From Flaccisagitta enflata (Eukaryota; Chaetognatha; Sagittoidea; Aphragmophora): a stretch of DNA of 64,000 nt. The stretch spans positions 41,602,001 through 41,666,000 of the forward strand of contig OZ231128.1 of the NCBI GenBank assembly GCA_965153355.1, given 5' to 3'. Of this stretch, positions 32,731 to 44,809 are shown in pieces. Position 1 is the stretch's first letter. Each line of letters opens with the position of its first letter. The notes beneath the pieces are model-generated. The model did not search any database. It was not told where the DNA came from and worked only from the letters and a program-made list of their open reading frames with translations. The position numbers were made by a program, and so were the translations under genes.

Positions 32731-32878
32731 GTAACGTGCGTAGAGACGTCATTTGGCTCAAAGTTTTCATCCTTTTTCCAGTTTTTGCATTTGGCCCCGA
32801 GAAAGCAAGGAGTCCCGGCTTTGTAAATATCCCCGTTGCATTTCGAGATCAGAATTTCGCATTTGGACCCTCGAAACC
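32731..32878 (-). CDS. Exon D of EGF/laminin-G-like gene (EGF end and linker)
   Basis: The acceptor TTCTTGATTCAG and donor TTAC/GTAAGA bound a phase 1 to phase 2 exon. It begins FRGSKCEILISKC, completing the EGF repeat from exon C. It continues with TPCFLGAKCKNWKKDENFE, which supplies three further cysteines but no second half of a repeat. The protein therefore appears to run from a half-EGF segment straight into the laminin-G-like domain in exon E. The intron before it (about 10 kb) is full of repeats. A CA repeat of nearly 200 bp starts only 15 nt downstream of the donor. Exon-intron borders and phase agree with both neighbours. Confidence 0.8.
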
Positions 32879-33507
32879 CTGAATCAAGAATTATAACGCG
32901 TATATAACGTGTGGCGATCAAGGAGAAAAGAGTGAATAAGTGTATAGACCTAGAGCTAGAGTGCGTTTTTAGTCGTCGTCGCCTGTGACAAGCTTGGTAT
33001 AATCTGGCTACGCGGGTTGTTTTATCATTTCCTCTCCGTTTGCTTGTGACTTAGTAAAAATCTAGTCGTGTGAGATGGTCAGTGTTGGCTTTTCAAAAAC
33101 TGAAACTGTTATGAAAATGTTCGTCGACAATTCTTTCGTCAATTAGTTAAGAGGTTGTGAAAGCTGTGATGCCTCTAGTCCTGAAGATTCTTTCGTATCC
33201 AAGGGGTTTTTTATCATCTTTTTAGTTCTTCCCATTGCGTTATTCTCTTTCTGAAAACATAACTATATTCAAACGACCAGTGCCGGGACTTCAGGACAAG
33301 AAAGGACAATAATAAAACCCATATGACCCATTTAAGAAAAGAAAAAAAAAGAAACAAGGAGTAATTTCTCAGAAAAAAAGAAGGCAAATTTCGGCAATGA
33401 AAGCGAGAAAGAGAGAAAATCTTTGGAGATGGGCAGAACGGCAGAAAGGCAAAGAGCGCATTTTGGCCCAAGAGAATCTTTAGAATGGATTTATCGCCGA
33501 CAAGAAT
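32879..33507. other. No gene supported
   Basis: Short frames on both strands are A/T- or purine-biased. The plus-strand frame ending at 33525 (containing GPRESLEWIYRRQE) reads naturally but lacks splice or start support. Confidence 0.4.
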
Positions 33508-33641
33508 CGCCTGAATCACCCATTCTTTGATTCTTGGCTTTGTCGTCGATCGGCCGCGGGGGTGGGGGAGGAAGGGCCTGAATCACCCATTCTTTTTTTC
33601 TTGGCTTTGTCGTCGGTCACCCGCGGGGGGGGGGGGGAGAG
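33508..33641. repeat. Tandem duplication, unit about 67 bp
   Basis: CCTGAATCACCCATTCTTT and TTGGCTTTGTCGTCG occur twice in order, each unit ending in a G-rich run. Confidence 0.85.
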
Positions 33642-33964
33642 AGAGCACCGACTCCCTTTTCCAATTTTTGCTGCCTATAAGGCTATCATGGATTAAACTC
33701 CTTTTAAGCAACAGCCTAAGTTCCAGCCCAATGCCCAATTTTTTGCCTGGGCCCTGTCCCAGCGTGGGGTCACTTAGCTAAGATCTATCCCGATGGAATA
33801 AAATATCAACCTTTAATTTCAGATCAAAACCTGGGGTTAACTACACACCCGAAAGCATGGCACATCAATCATCAGCCTTTTTGAGACCCCTTCCCCTCTC
33901 ACCAAAACATCCTTACAAATACTCACCAAGAGGCAGCTGATATCACTTTCGGGCCGTATCAACC

Positions 33965-34081
<117 letters not shown>

Positions 34082-34445
34082 CTTTCTGGCACCATCAATG
34101 TGTCTCGCTGCCAGCCACCACTCTCTTTCTCTATCTCTTTCTTTATCATTTTTTTTCTGAGTTATATTAGCCACCCACGTCTTCACCCCTTCCATTATCA
34201 TTATCTACTTTGTGCCCTCACGCGTACATGCGTTCCAATCCCGATTGTTTGTTTATTTGTTTGTTTGTTTGTTATGTGATCGATTTTTTTCAAAAAAGAC
34301 AAATATCTGGCTCAAGTACTAGACGACAATGGGTAGATCATGTGCGCCGTGTTTCTATGAATATACATTATACAAACCGCAGTCATTTTTGCCGGGTTCA
34401 CTGACAAAAATGAAAAAGAAAAATCTTTGGAAGGAGAAAGAAAGA

Positions 34446-34771
34446 AACAAGGCCAAGTAATGGCCAATATGCATGTATGCGCGCCTCGGTGATCAAGAAT
34501 ACATGAAGGTTTCTTTTAAAAGTCAACATTTTTTTTATAAATAAACATTTTTAAGAATGAACGTTTATTTTTACGAATGAAAGTTGTTTTCATGAATAAA
34601 TGAACAAATCATTGAATGAACGGATTGATGAAGGATTCTACTGGTAGCTGGTTCTGCTCTTTAAATGCAAGAGCCTCGGATTTTTTTATCATTACGCGTT
34701 ACCGACCAACCGACCGATCAACCGACCAATGGACACAGAATGTTATAGATATGCGGGGACGCACATAAAAA
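34446..34771 (+). mobile_element. ACAAGGCC-related element, subfamily ATGCG
   Basis: It starts AACAAGGCCAAGTAATGGCC, contains an AT-rich tract with ATGAACG/AATGAA steps, then GACCAACCGACCGATCAACC, and ends ATATGCGGGGACGCACATAA. The hairpin is weaker than in the other subfamilies. Confidence 0.6.
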
Positions 34772-34893
34772 GATACCACGCATTTCATATGACGTCGTTC
34801 AAGTATTTGAGGAGGGCCGGTCTCTGAAACCGCCATATTATGATCAGGAAGTGTGTTCTGAAGGCCGGAAAACTTTCTGCAAAAAAATCCCGC
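34772..34893 (-). repeat. Member of an inverted pair encoding KVFRPSE-like peptide
   Basis: The minus strand reads SGIFLQKVFRPSEHTS. The same segment occurs inverted at 39251-39371 (SGIFLRKVFRPSEDTS). Nucleotide similarity falls off upstream while peptide similarity (CGxxExG) persists for about 20 more codons. Confidence 0.5.
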
Positions 34894-35531
34894 TTGGGAG
34901 TTTTAGACCAAACTCTAACCACCCACACATGGTGATGTCACGCTTTTCTTCATTGTTAACTTTTTCCATTACGTAGCTTGTGATAAGTCTAGGCGTCGGG
35001 GAATTATCAATGTTTGGTGCAAACCCTCCAACCAATGGCTTAAATTATGACCAAATGTGTTTTAATGATGTAACTAGCATAAAAAGTTCTTAGCTTTCAA
35101 TGCAATAGTGACGGAAAAATAAATACGTGGAGGCGAAAAAACAAGAACTGATTGACCAAGTTTTTTTTCACGGTTTTCATACAATTCCTCTTACCTTTGT
35201 GTTTAATCATTCCCCGTCAAAGAGAAAATCTTTACTGAGCACCCTATCTGACACAAATTTTGACGTAGTTTACGAATTTTGCATCAAAAATACTTTTTAA
35301 TGAGGGGAAATGGCGGGAAATAACGTCCAATGGTAACGTTGGCGATAAAATGTTTTTTTTGCGCGCCTGCTTCGACACAGGGCATGCTTAAGCTTAATGA
35401 ACAAGTGACGCAGTCACAATATTGTAGCGGACGGGTGGGCAGGGGCATCCAAACTCCAGCCTCACCCCCAACCCCGTCCTCAACCCCCGCCCCCTCTTCC
35501 ACACACTTACACAATAACAATCGCATCACAA

Positions 35532-35921
35532 ACGTTTGGTTTGAGCCTCGAGGCCGGGATTTGAGCCTCGAGGCCGGGATATGAGCCTGAAGGCTTGGAT
35601 TTGAGCCTTGAGGCTGGGATTTAAGCCTTGAGGCTGGGATTTAAGCCTTGAGGCTGGGATTTGAGCCTGGAGGCTGGGATTTGAGCCTGAAGACTTGAAT
35701 ATGGGCCTTGGCTGGAATTTGAGCCTTAAGGCAGGGATTTGAGCTTTGAGGCTTAGATTTGAGTGTTGAGGCTGGGTTTTGAGCTTCGAGGGAGAAGAAG
35801 AAGAAGAAGAAGAAGAAGAAGAAGAAGAAGAAGAAGAAGAAGAAGAAGAAAAAGAAGGAGAGAGAGAACTTTTCCATGTGAAAGCATAGGTAATTGGCTC
35901 CTTCGGGGACGTTGCCCAAAA
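35532..35921. mobile_element. GCAGCGG element, left end missing
   Basis: About 12 units of a 20-bp repeat, TTGAGCCTTGAGGCTGGGAT (35541-35790), are followed by a GAA triplet array (35793-35850). The right end is a degenerate GAAAGCATAGGTAATTGGC with GACGTTGCCCAAAAAA. Confidence 0.6.
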
Positions 35922-35992
35922 AAGGCTAACCATGCTTTTGGGAAGAAGCACTGATGCAAAAACCGCCCATAAACGCCAACTAGTCATCCAAG

Positions 35993-36580
35993 GATTGCAC
36001 ATGGTCAGTGATACCCATTGCCCTGCTTGCAGTGATCAGGTGAAGGAGTGGAATGGGGTAGCGGCCTCAAAGGGTCGATGTCCTGTAGGGCACAGGGGTG
36101 AATTTCCAAACATACTGAAGGGGAGTATATCGAAGTATTAAGTATCGAGTATCTTGAAGATGGATATGAGGTCTGGAGGGCAGATTTTTGGTCTGAAAAG
36201 CAAATTTGAGGGAGGTGGGGGGGCAGGCTTGAAGCAAAAAGGACAGATTTAAGGCCAAGAGAGCTGGATTTAGGCCTGGAGGGCTGATTTGAAGCCAGGA
36301 GGCTTGATTTGAGGCCTGGAGGGCTAATCTGAGGCCTGGAGGGCTAATGTGAGGTCTGGAGGGCTGATTCAAGGCCTGGAAGGCTAGATTGCGGCCTGAA
36401 AAGGCTAAATTAAGGCCTGGAAGGGCTAGTTTAACAGCTTGGAGGGCCAAAATCAGGCCTGGGAGAGCTAGTATAAGGCCAAGATGGTCAACGGGGGACA
36501 GATGGATGCAAGGATGGATGTCTGGAAATTCACTCCTGTGTCCTAGAGGACATCGGCCCTTTAAGGCTGCTGCCCAAAAA
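35993..36580. mobile_element. GCAGCGG element with degenerate 20-21 bp repeats
   Basis: It has CATGGTCAGTGATACCC, the GCAGTGATCAGG-type loop region, inverted ends GATGTCCTGTAGGGCACAGG and GTCCTAGAGGACATCGGCCC, and about 14 units of GAGGCCTGGAGGGCTAATNT. It interrupts an ACAAGGCC-family element. Confidence 0.65.
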
Positions 36581-36627
36581 ATAGATTGTGACAGACTGAT
36601 CAACTGAACAACTGACAGACAGAAATA

Positions 36628-37073
36628 GTCGCAAAAGCGTCAGATGGTCAGTGGTACCCGTGCCCCTATGTGAGTATTTGTGGATGTGTGATGGTAAGAG
36701 GGGCAGCGGCCCTGAAGGGGCCAATGACCTATGCTAAGTAAGTTTTGAGGATCCAGGCTTGAATTTGAGCATCAATCATGGGAGGCTGTGATTTAAGCTT
36801 CAAGGCTGTGATTTGAACCTTAAGGCTGTGATTTGAGCCTCAAATCTATGATTTGAGCTAAGATGCTGAGAATTGCCTTGAGGCTGGGATTTAAGGCTTG
36901 AAGCAGCCTTGAAGCAGCCTTGAAGCAGCCTTGAGGCTGGAATTTGAGCCTCTAGGATGGGATTTGAGCCTCAAGGTTAGGTTATGAGCCTCAAAGGGAG
37001 TGGACGGACGGAGGAGAAGATAAAGGAAGTGAAAGCATAGGTCATCGGCCCCTTTTGAGCCGCTGCCCAAAAG
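36628..37073. mobile_element. GCAGCGG element, second insertion in the same host element
   Basis: It begins GTCGCAAAAGCGTCAGATGG, has the GGGCAGCGGCCCTGAAGGGG end, a tract of TTTGAGCCTCAAGGCTGTGA-like 20-bp units, and ends CCGCTGCCCAAAAG. The host element resumes with GAGTTGCGCAGCAC. Confidence 0.65.
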
Positions 37074-37164
37074 CAGGTTTAAGAGTTGCGCAGCACTGCT
37101 CTGGCTCACCTAAGCAAGATGACAGTCTCTGAATAGTTCGGCTTGGCCAGTATTTTTTTTTTCC

Positions 37165-37730
37165 TTTTTGGGCAGCGGCCCCAAAGGGGCTGACATATGC
37201 ATACATTTTTCCTTCTTCATACCCCCCCTCGCTAAATTCTGCCAAATTCTGCCAAATTCTGCCAAATTCTGCCAAATTCTGCCAAATCTACCAAATTCTA
37301 CCAGATTCTGCCATATTCTGCTAAGATCTGCTAAGATCTGCCAAAATATGTCAATTTCAGCCAATTCCTTTCAAATTCTGCCAATTTCTGCCTAATTTTG
37401 CCCAAAACCCAGTCTTGAGGCCCAAATCTTAGCCTTGAGGTCCAAATCCCAGCCTTTTGGCCTTAATCTTGGCCTTCAAATCTAAATCCCATCCTTGAGG
37501 CCAAACTTTAAGGCTAATTACTTAGCTTTGAGTCCCTAATAATAGCCTTTAGGCCCAAATTCCACCCTTGACACTCAAATCCCAATTTTGAGCCCCAAAT
37601 CCCTAAAAATCATTAAGCATAGGTCATCAGCCCCTTCGGGACCGCTGCCCCTCCAACCACCTCACACGCACATACACCCATTTAGGGGCAACGGGTACTG
37701 CTGACCATTTAACGCTTTTGCAACCATTGC
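37165..37730. mobile_element. GCAGCGG element with 11-bp and 20-bp tandem repeats
   Basis: After GGGCAGCGGCCCCAAAGGGG comes an 11-bp array of CCAAATTCTGC (37223-37400). Then come 20-bp AGGCCCAAATCTTAGCCTTG units, the inverted end GCATAGGTCATCAGCCCC, a stem-loop, and ACTGCTGACCATTTAACGC. Confidence 0.65.
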
Positions 37731-37838
37731 ATTTATGGTCAGTTGTAGCTGCGCCTACTTAAATATTTGGAGGCCCTATTTCATCCATCCCCTACCCACT
37801 GGCAGGTTACTTCGGTAGCTTTTTATTCTTGCTTTTTT

Positions 37839-37989
37839 TGGCAGCAGCCCCAAAAATCTTCATCTGGAAATTCATTCCTGTGTCTGACAGGACATTGGCC
37901 CCTTGGGGCTGCTGCCCTGCTCTCACTCCACTACTTCACTTGACCACTCAGAGCAGGGCATTGCGTATCACTGACCATGTACAATCCTT
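37839..37989. mobile_element. GCAGCGG element remnant without a core
   Basis: The two ends lie back to back (GGCAGCAGCCCCAAAAATC, then ATTCCTGTGTCTGACAGGAC and GGGGCTGCTGCCC) with the stem-loop and ATCACTGACCATGTACAATC. This looks like an internal deletion. Confidence 0.55.
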
Positions 37990-38234
37990 AGACAACTTGT
38001 TTCGCTTATACAAAGATGTGTGCGCGGAACGTTAACAAAGGCTGAAATGACTTCTTTTTTCTCAAATCAGTAGTGTCACTGCTTATGGAAAAGTTCATAG
38101 AAGGCCCTATCAAAGTATCATTGGCTTTTTGAATGACTTTTGGTTTGAATCACCTTAAGTCGCATCTTATCCCCTTTTTTGCTGAATTCAATTGCCTGAA
38201 TTTGATTGAAATTGATAATTTAGCTAAATCGAAG

Positions 38235-38812
38235 GTACCAGTAATGGCGACTATCGCCGTGAGGAAAATAGTCATAAGCATTGGTCACTTTTCACGATGC
38301 TTTCGTCGTCAGTCACTGCAAATTTTGTATTTGTTAGATTAAATCAAGAGCAATTGTATGTATTGAATGCACAGAAAATCAGATAAGAATAGGACTGAGC
38401 CAAATGAGCTTGATGAGCTAAAATACTCAAAATCACTCACCCAGATGACCAATTATGCCCACAGATATGTTCTCGTATTCGCATGCTCAGACATGTATCA
38501 AAACATTTATGCCATCTAAAATTAGAAAAAAAGAGTGAGCTAAATGAGCTAAGTGAGCTAGAATACTGAAAAACACCCTCACAGATGAGCAGCCATGCTT
38601 TATGACATGCTTTCTTGCATTTGCATGCTCAGCGAGTATCAAAATATCTATTCATTTTTCCGAATTAACATAAGAAAAAAAATTGAGCTAAATGAGCTAA
38701 ATGAGCTAGAACACTCAACGATGGGCAGTTACACTCAGGAACATGATATCTCGTATTTGCATGCTCAAACAAATATCAGTCCGCTTCTTTATTGATCCTA
38801 CACAGAATTGTA
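38235..38812 (+). mobile_element. Solitary arm fragment of the foldback family
   Basis: The fragment begins TACCAGTAATGGCGAC and carries three to four GAGCTAAAT blocks, ending at GATCCTACACAGAATTG. In the intact element that point lies about 150 bp outside the exon. An ACAAGGCC element starts immediately after, so its insertion may define the break. Confidence 0.75.
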
Positions 38813-38967
38813 AACAAGGCCGGATACACGGCAATACAGTGGCGGATGGTTGGGCAGGAGCAGTGATGCTAAAACCGATCGCAATTCAAAAATATTTCGG
38901 ACAGACGGACGGACAGACGGACCGACCGACACGGCAAGGTGTAGAGTCGCGTGTCCGCGACTAAAAA
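38813..38967 (+). mobile_element. ACAAGGCC element, intact
   Basis: It starts AAACAAGGCCGGATACACGG, 5' motif AGTGGCGGAT, GACGGACGGACAGACGGACC, and ends AGTCGCGTGTCCGCGACT with AAAAA. It sits at the broken end of a foldback arm. Confidence 0.7.
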
Positions 38968-39250
38968 TTGAAAAAAAATTATATTACTCTGACTTCTTAC
39001 GTTCTATTACTCTGACTTCTTGCGTCATTTTGCGCCATCTGGCGTCATTCAAACCCATTTTGGACCTCAGATATGAATTCTACACAAGAAGTTATGTTAT
39101 TTTTTATTTCGAACGCCGATTTTTTCCATGGAAAAATGCGCTTTTGCAGGGATTTCAAAGGAGTTTGCTTAAGATTCATGAAAAAAAATGAGTGTGAAGA
39201 TCATGACATTCTCATCTGTGGAGCAATAGAGGATGGACGAATTTTCCTGA

Positions 39251-39371
39251 GCGGGATTTTTTTGCGGAAAGTTTTCCGACCTTCAGAAGACACATCCAAA
39301 TCATATTGAGGCGGTTTCAGAGACCGGCCCTGCTCAAATACTTGAACGATGTCATATGAAATGCGTGATAC
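39251..39371 (+). repeat. Second member of the KVFRPSE inverted pair
   Basis: The plus-strand frame from 39073 contains DILICGAIEDGRIFL and then SGIFLRKVFRPSEDTS, stopping at 39309. The flank after the stop (GAGGCGGTTTCAGAGACCGG) is also shared with 34772-34893 in inverse orientation. I do not recognise the peptide. Confidence 0.5.
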
Positions 39372-39910
39372 GTTTCAGGCACCTTGCCTGACATCGGTCA
39401 TTACTCCGTGCTTGAAGTAACCTTACTAAGAAAAAGAAAAAAAAAAGCAGCAGAAAACAAAAAATAGAAAATAAAAATAAATTAAGTGCCTGGACTTGAA
39501 ATCCTCTTTCGGGGTTAATGCCCGCGAAAGGGTTTTTCACTTTGCATGAGTCAAGGAAGGATTTTGAGTCCCATTTCAGACTCGGAGTCCCCCATTTTAG
39601 ATTCCCCACATGAGCACCAAATTATCCCATTTTCGCATTTGGGTTGAAATGTGAAAATGGGTCAACTTGCCCTTGGACTCGGTCACTGGGAGACTCATTT
39701 ATTGAGAGTCTTCGAAGGAGAGAAAGAGGCCAATTGAATGAAATCATTTGCGCGTCACGCGCGACACAGCGCGGCGCGTCCGGGCGGTAGGTGAAATTAG
39801 ACTAAGTAAGACAAAGTTTACCAAATTGATTTTCATTTTCTTTGAATCACAATTGCAATTGTTACCTTTACTGTGACCGTTCCAAAAAAAATTTCGGTCA
39901 GTTTCTCCCC

Positions 39911-40137
<227 letters not shown>

Positions 40138-40726
40138 TCACCCTCGACTACAACATCATTTTTTGCCCTTTCGTCAGAATGGCCTGAGAATCCAATCTGG
40201 TTTCATTATCGCCGAGCCAAACAAGACACCCACGCGGAGCCACGCCAACTCCAACCAATCACACCCACGCACACACGCAAAAGCACCCAGTTAAACACGC
40301 ACGCACCCACTCATTTACATTAAAAACTCTGTTTTCACCCACATACTCATAGGACAAATGTTATTTTCACACTAACACATGTTTTTCGGTGGTGCTTACG
40401 ACGATAAAAAAAATGAACGATGAAAAATAAATGGTTACAAGTTTACAAGGATACAATGTCGCATGCTCCAAAGAAGTACAAGAAATTGTGAACAGAAATA
40501 GATAAAATTCTTTCCAGAAAAGTGATGTAGTCTTGAAACTGCCTTCATCGTCCTGCTAAACCACCCAAAAGACGGAAAATAAACATGTTGTGTAAAGCCA
40601 TTGGCCTATTGGTGGATCATGGACCCACTGACAGAATAACGGATAGACGGATTGACGTATGGATGGACGAAGTAACTCGTGGTATCGCGTGGCAATCGAG
40701 AGAGAAAAGGAGAAAGAGTTCCATTT

Positions 40727-40925
<199 letters not shown>

Positions 40926-40957
40926 ACTTGAAAACGATGTGAGTGATGAATTAGGAG

Positions 40958-41143
40958 AACAAGGCCAATGATAGATGTGTCCTCCTTCGATACAAGATAA
41001 TATAAAAGAAATGAGATAAAGAAATCAGAAGAAAAATCTTGTTATTGAGAAATTTCCGAGTTGCAAACACTCCTACCTTCCTTCCTACTTTCCTACATGC
41101 TACAGACACACCCTCTTATAAAGATGCGAGGACGCATCTAACA
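40958..41143 (+). mobile_element. AGATGCG-subfamily element, short
   Basis: It has AACAAGGCCAATGATAGATG, then TGTCCTCCTTCG, and a 3' end AGATGCGAGGACGCATCTAA. It lacks the long internal minisatellites. Confidence 0.6.
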
Positions 41144-41320
41144 AGGATACGTGGGCGTACTGATGGAGTTAGTTTTGAGCGTTTTCAGTGTTGAGACTGG
41201 CGCAGTAACCATTATAGCAATGATAAAAGTGGCACCATTCCTCTTACATTTTTACAAAAAATGAGGTGAATGTCAACTAATTTGGTCATTAGCAAAATAC
41301 CCCCAAGGCTGGGTATACAA

Positions 41321-41490
<170 letters not shown>

Positions 41491-41707
41491 ACATACACAC
41501 TCAAACACTAAAACATACGTGCATACGAAACAAGAAACTCATGACACGCTCTGTGATGAAAACGCGAAAGAGAAATGCAGATGTTAGAATCATTTCTTTC
41601 TCGCCTTACATTTTATGTCTCATCATTCTTTGCTTTATGGAGATCTATACGAAGCCGAAGAAAACTGTAAAGAGAAAGAAGGAGATGAATATAGAGATCA
41701 AAGAGGG

Positions 41708-41834
<127 letters not shown>

Positions 41835-42189
41835 TGGAATGTATATATGTGTATAAATGTGTCTCTTGAAGGGCAAAGTTAACGAGAGAAATGATTTCCA
41901 CGGAGAGAAAAAAAGGCATAGATTTTTCTTTTTCATTTTGTGCCCGCCTTCAGTTTTGTGTCTTTGTGACAGAAGGAAAAAAGAGAAACGTAGTCATAGA
42001 CGGAGAACAGTTATTGGGGCCAAAAGGTGGTCGTTGGCACTTGGCAATGACTCACTGCGTAGGTATATTGGTCAGCAACGCCTGTCTCACCCTGTTTGAC
42101 TTTTAGAGTTTATTTTCTGATTAAGAATTTTGCGAGTGATAAACAGAAAAGTGCAAAAGCAGAGAAGAGATTAAAAACCCCTAACTGCT

Positions 42190-42530
42190 ACACGACTCAA
42201 TGAAAAAGCCGCACTTTTTAAAAAGCAAATTGTCATATTGAATTTCAAAATAACTAAATAAAATCTTAGACCGTTTGAAAGCTCTTGAAAAGGTCTATCA
42301 TTTGGCTCAAATCTGGCAGTTCTCGCTTTATTTGTTCAGAAATGGCATAAGAATAAGTAGAAACATTGCCATTATCAGTTTGCAATCCCGTTGAAAAATG
42401 AGCACTTTTACAAATTAGAAGATAACTTTGACAAGCTCTAGCTCCTAAACCGTTTGAGATACAGATCTGGGATTGGTCGAGAATGAAAGAAAATTTGAAA
42501 ATCTTAAAAACCACTTCAACAAAGGATTAT
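42190..42530. mobile_element. AT-rich miniature element family, inverted diverged copy
   Basis: The reverse complement contains GATACAGATCTGGGATTGGT-like text and AAAGGTCTATCATTTGGCTC, matching the middle of the copies at 14728 and 45825. It is intronic or downstream of exon C. A shorter relative lies at 48340-48480. Confidence 0.45.
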
Positions 42531-42778
42531 TTTTTGTTACTCATCAACTCAAAATAGGGTGCGGTTTTTTTTTTTTTTGTTTTTGTTTTTGTTTTTTGTT
42601 TTTTTTTGAGTCGAGTAGTATTATGATGATCAAACACCGTATGCAGTTTGTGGCAGGGTTCTTAGGCTTTTGCTCCAGATCAAAACAGTCTTGAACAGTA
42701 GCCTCAATGCTTGAATATAGACTTAGACATTGCATTTTAAATGGAAAAATGTGTCCATTCGTAGAGGGCATGGTCTCT

Positions 42779-42886
<108 letters not shown>

Positions 42887-42952
42887 AAAGTACAAGGCAG
42901 AGTTACAAACTGAAACAATTCCAGAGACAGACAGTAAAATTTTTTGGCTTAC

Positions 42953-43249
42953 CTTGCAGACAAGGACACTGAACTCCGCCCACTTGGTTGACGCAAAGAT
43001 TTTTATCTCCTCGACCTGTTCGCCAGCCCAACTCTTTGTTGTCGTTGTCGTTGTTGATGTCGTTGTTGTTGTCGTTGTTGTTTTCGTTGCTTCCATCCAC
43101 TCGACCATCCTCAGGTTGATCAGTAAGCGTCACATTTCCAGTGATTCCCATTTGTTCGTACCACTGATGATCGGGGACGAAATATTCTGGGCAGAATTCT
43201 GTGTCGTAAGCGTCGCTCTCGCATTCGTTGATGTCAATCTCACAATAGA
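42953..43249 (-). CDS. Exon C of EGF/laminin-G-like gene (calcium-binding-type EGF with Asn/Asp-rich loop)
   Basis: The exon is bounded by the acceptor TTCCTTGCAG and the donor CAAG/GTAAGC, phase 1 to phase 1, 99 codons. It opens with [19 protein letters not shown], where DINEC matches the usual start of a calcium-binding EGF repeat. An insertion of about 60 residues follows, rich in asparagine and aspartate and encoded by an imperfect AAC/GAC triplet repeat near 43030-43085. The repeat resumes with [17 protein letters not shown]. Joined to exon D the last module reads CPCLQGFRGSKCE, a perfect EGF ending, which supports this splice. The exon contains a possible N-glycosylation site (NVT) and lies about 71 nt upstream, in gene orientation, of a GA microsatellite. 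Confidence 0.85.
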
Positions 43250-43340
43250 CTGCAAGGAAAGATATATGATTGATATTTAATCCATGAGAAAAACTCTAAA
43301 ATTGCGGCAGAGCAGAAGCAGTGGCGAGAAAGGTCATATG

Positions 43341-43440
43341 GACATTTTGGTAGGAGCAAAAACCGCTCAACAAGCAAAAAAAGTAAATTTGTTGCGGGCC
43401 GACGGACCGACTGGTGGCCGACGCACATATAAACTAACAA
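43341..43440 (+). mobile_element. ACAAGGCC element, middle fragment in an intron
   Basis: GGTAGGAGCAAAAACCGCTC and GCCGACGGACCGACTGGTGG resemble the body, but neither end is clear. It lies just upstream of exon C in gene orientation. A similar fragment is at 43838-43920. Confidence 0.35.
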
Positions 43441-44040
43441 ACCAGAGTATTGACTCGTGTTTGACGCGTGAGTCGTTGTGAGACCCACACTTTTATGTTG
43501 AGGATAAATAAATTTCAAAATAGTAAAAATGCTAAGAACCCTTAAATTTACTTCCTTATGCGCCTTATGATTAAAACGAAACCCATTTTGCCTGTTGACC
43601 CACCCAAATGAGGGCTCCATATATAATGATATAATGTAAAAGTATAGCTATCAAAGGACGCAATCTTTTTACGACTTGCTCATCGAGATGATAGCTGTTC
43701 CGTCGGAAAATGTTGGAAGAAGGTTTCAAATACTCAAAAATGCGGTATAACAAAAATTGACATATAGACTGACTTTCAAACGTCAATGTTGTCAATCAGT
43801 GAAATCCTATGATTTCTATATCATTTTAAAGAATTGGGAAGAAGCAGTAATGCAAAAAATCGCTAACCAACCAAAAATGACACCGGCCGATCGACCGACA
43901 CAGCAACCTCTACAGAAAGGGCCTTCCTGGGGGAGGCTCCCTCTCTGCTCAGAATAAAGGGCGTTTACATTAAAAGGCCGGGGTGGTGGACACGAGAGAT
44001 AAGGAAACAAAGACAAAGTGCGTTTACTACGCAGATGTCA

Positions 44041-44172
<132 letters not shown>

Positions 44173-44472
44173 CGCACGCGCACGTGTCAGTCGCACGCGT
44201 AAAAGCAGGCACCAATGTAGACGTAAACGTGGCTAAAACACGTGATCTCATTTTCGGAAGTCGGAACAAGACTACTTCAGTTCGTTCAACTTTTTGTGAG
44301 ACACTCTGAGTCTTGTCAAGATAAAACTTTGATTTTTGGAAAAGGTCATTGCATTGGATGAACATGATTACAATTTGTAGATAGTTGCAAATGCCTCATC
44401 TCGATCTATTCGGCATACCGCTCAAAGCACATGATGGTCAACAAAAACCTCATCTCTCTCTGATTAGCTTTT

Positions 44473-44473
<1 letters not shown>

Positions 44474-44558
<85 letters not shown>
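44474..44558. repeat. CA microsatellite beside exon B donor
   Basis: Pure CA array 20 nt into the intron after exon B. Confidence 0.96.
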
Positions 44559-44560
<2 letters not shown>

Positions 44561-44578
44561 CGCACAAATGATTCTCAC

Positions 44579-44809
44579 TTCCTGTGTATCCATTGAGACA
44601 TTCCTCGCATCTGAAGCCGACGGGCGAGTTTGGCTCAGCGACGCATTTTCCGCCGTTGCATCTTCCTTTCCTTTGCCCAGACGAAACCGGGGAGGAGGAG
44701 GAGGAGGAGGAGGAGGAGGAGGATGTCCCTTCATCACTCGCGCAGGGATCGACTGTGGCTTCGCAGTACCGTCCGGCGAAATTCGGTTGACATACGCATC
44801 GGAATTCTC
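44579..44809 (-). CDS. Exon B of EGF/laminin-G-like gene (EGF repeats with serine-run insertion)
   Basis: The exon starts after GTGTCTATCAG and ends before GTGAGA, with phase 1 at both ends, as is typical of EGF-module exons. It reads EFRCVCQPNFAGRYCEATV, which closes the repeat begun in exon A. It then opens a further repeat with DPCASDEG, RCNGGKC and GFRCEECLNGYTG. Between the first two cysteines of that repeat sits a run of 11 serines encoded by a perfect TCC triplet repeat (GGA on the plus strand, 44691-44723), which should enlarge a loop without disturbing the disulfides. A CA microsatellite lies 20 nt into the downstream intron. The acceptor has a weak pyrimidine tract, so the 5' boundary is chosen mainly because it restores phase and cysteine spacing. 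Confidence 0.8.

Larger units (their letters stand above)
35922..37105 (+). mobile_element. ACAAGGCC element split by two nested GCAGCGG elements
   Basis: Pieces at 35922-35992 (GCACTGATGCAAAAACCGCC), 36581-36627 (GACAGACTGATCAACTGAAC) and 37074-37105 (AAGAGTTGCGCAGCAC) are in the correct order for one element once the two nested elements are removed. Confidence 0.55.

Noticed and set aside
40145-40320. Plus-strand frame after the TC array as a gene
   Set aside because: The frame gets its length from the microsatellite. The remaining part has CACGCAC-type repeats and no domain.
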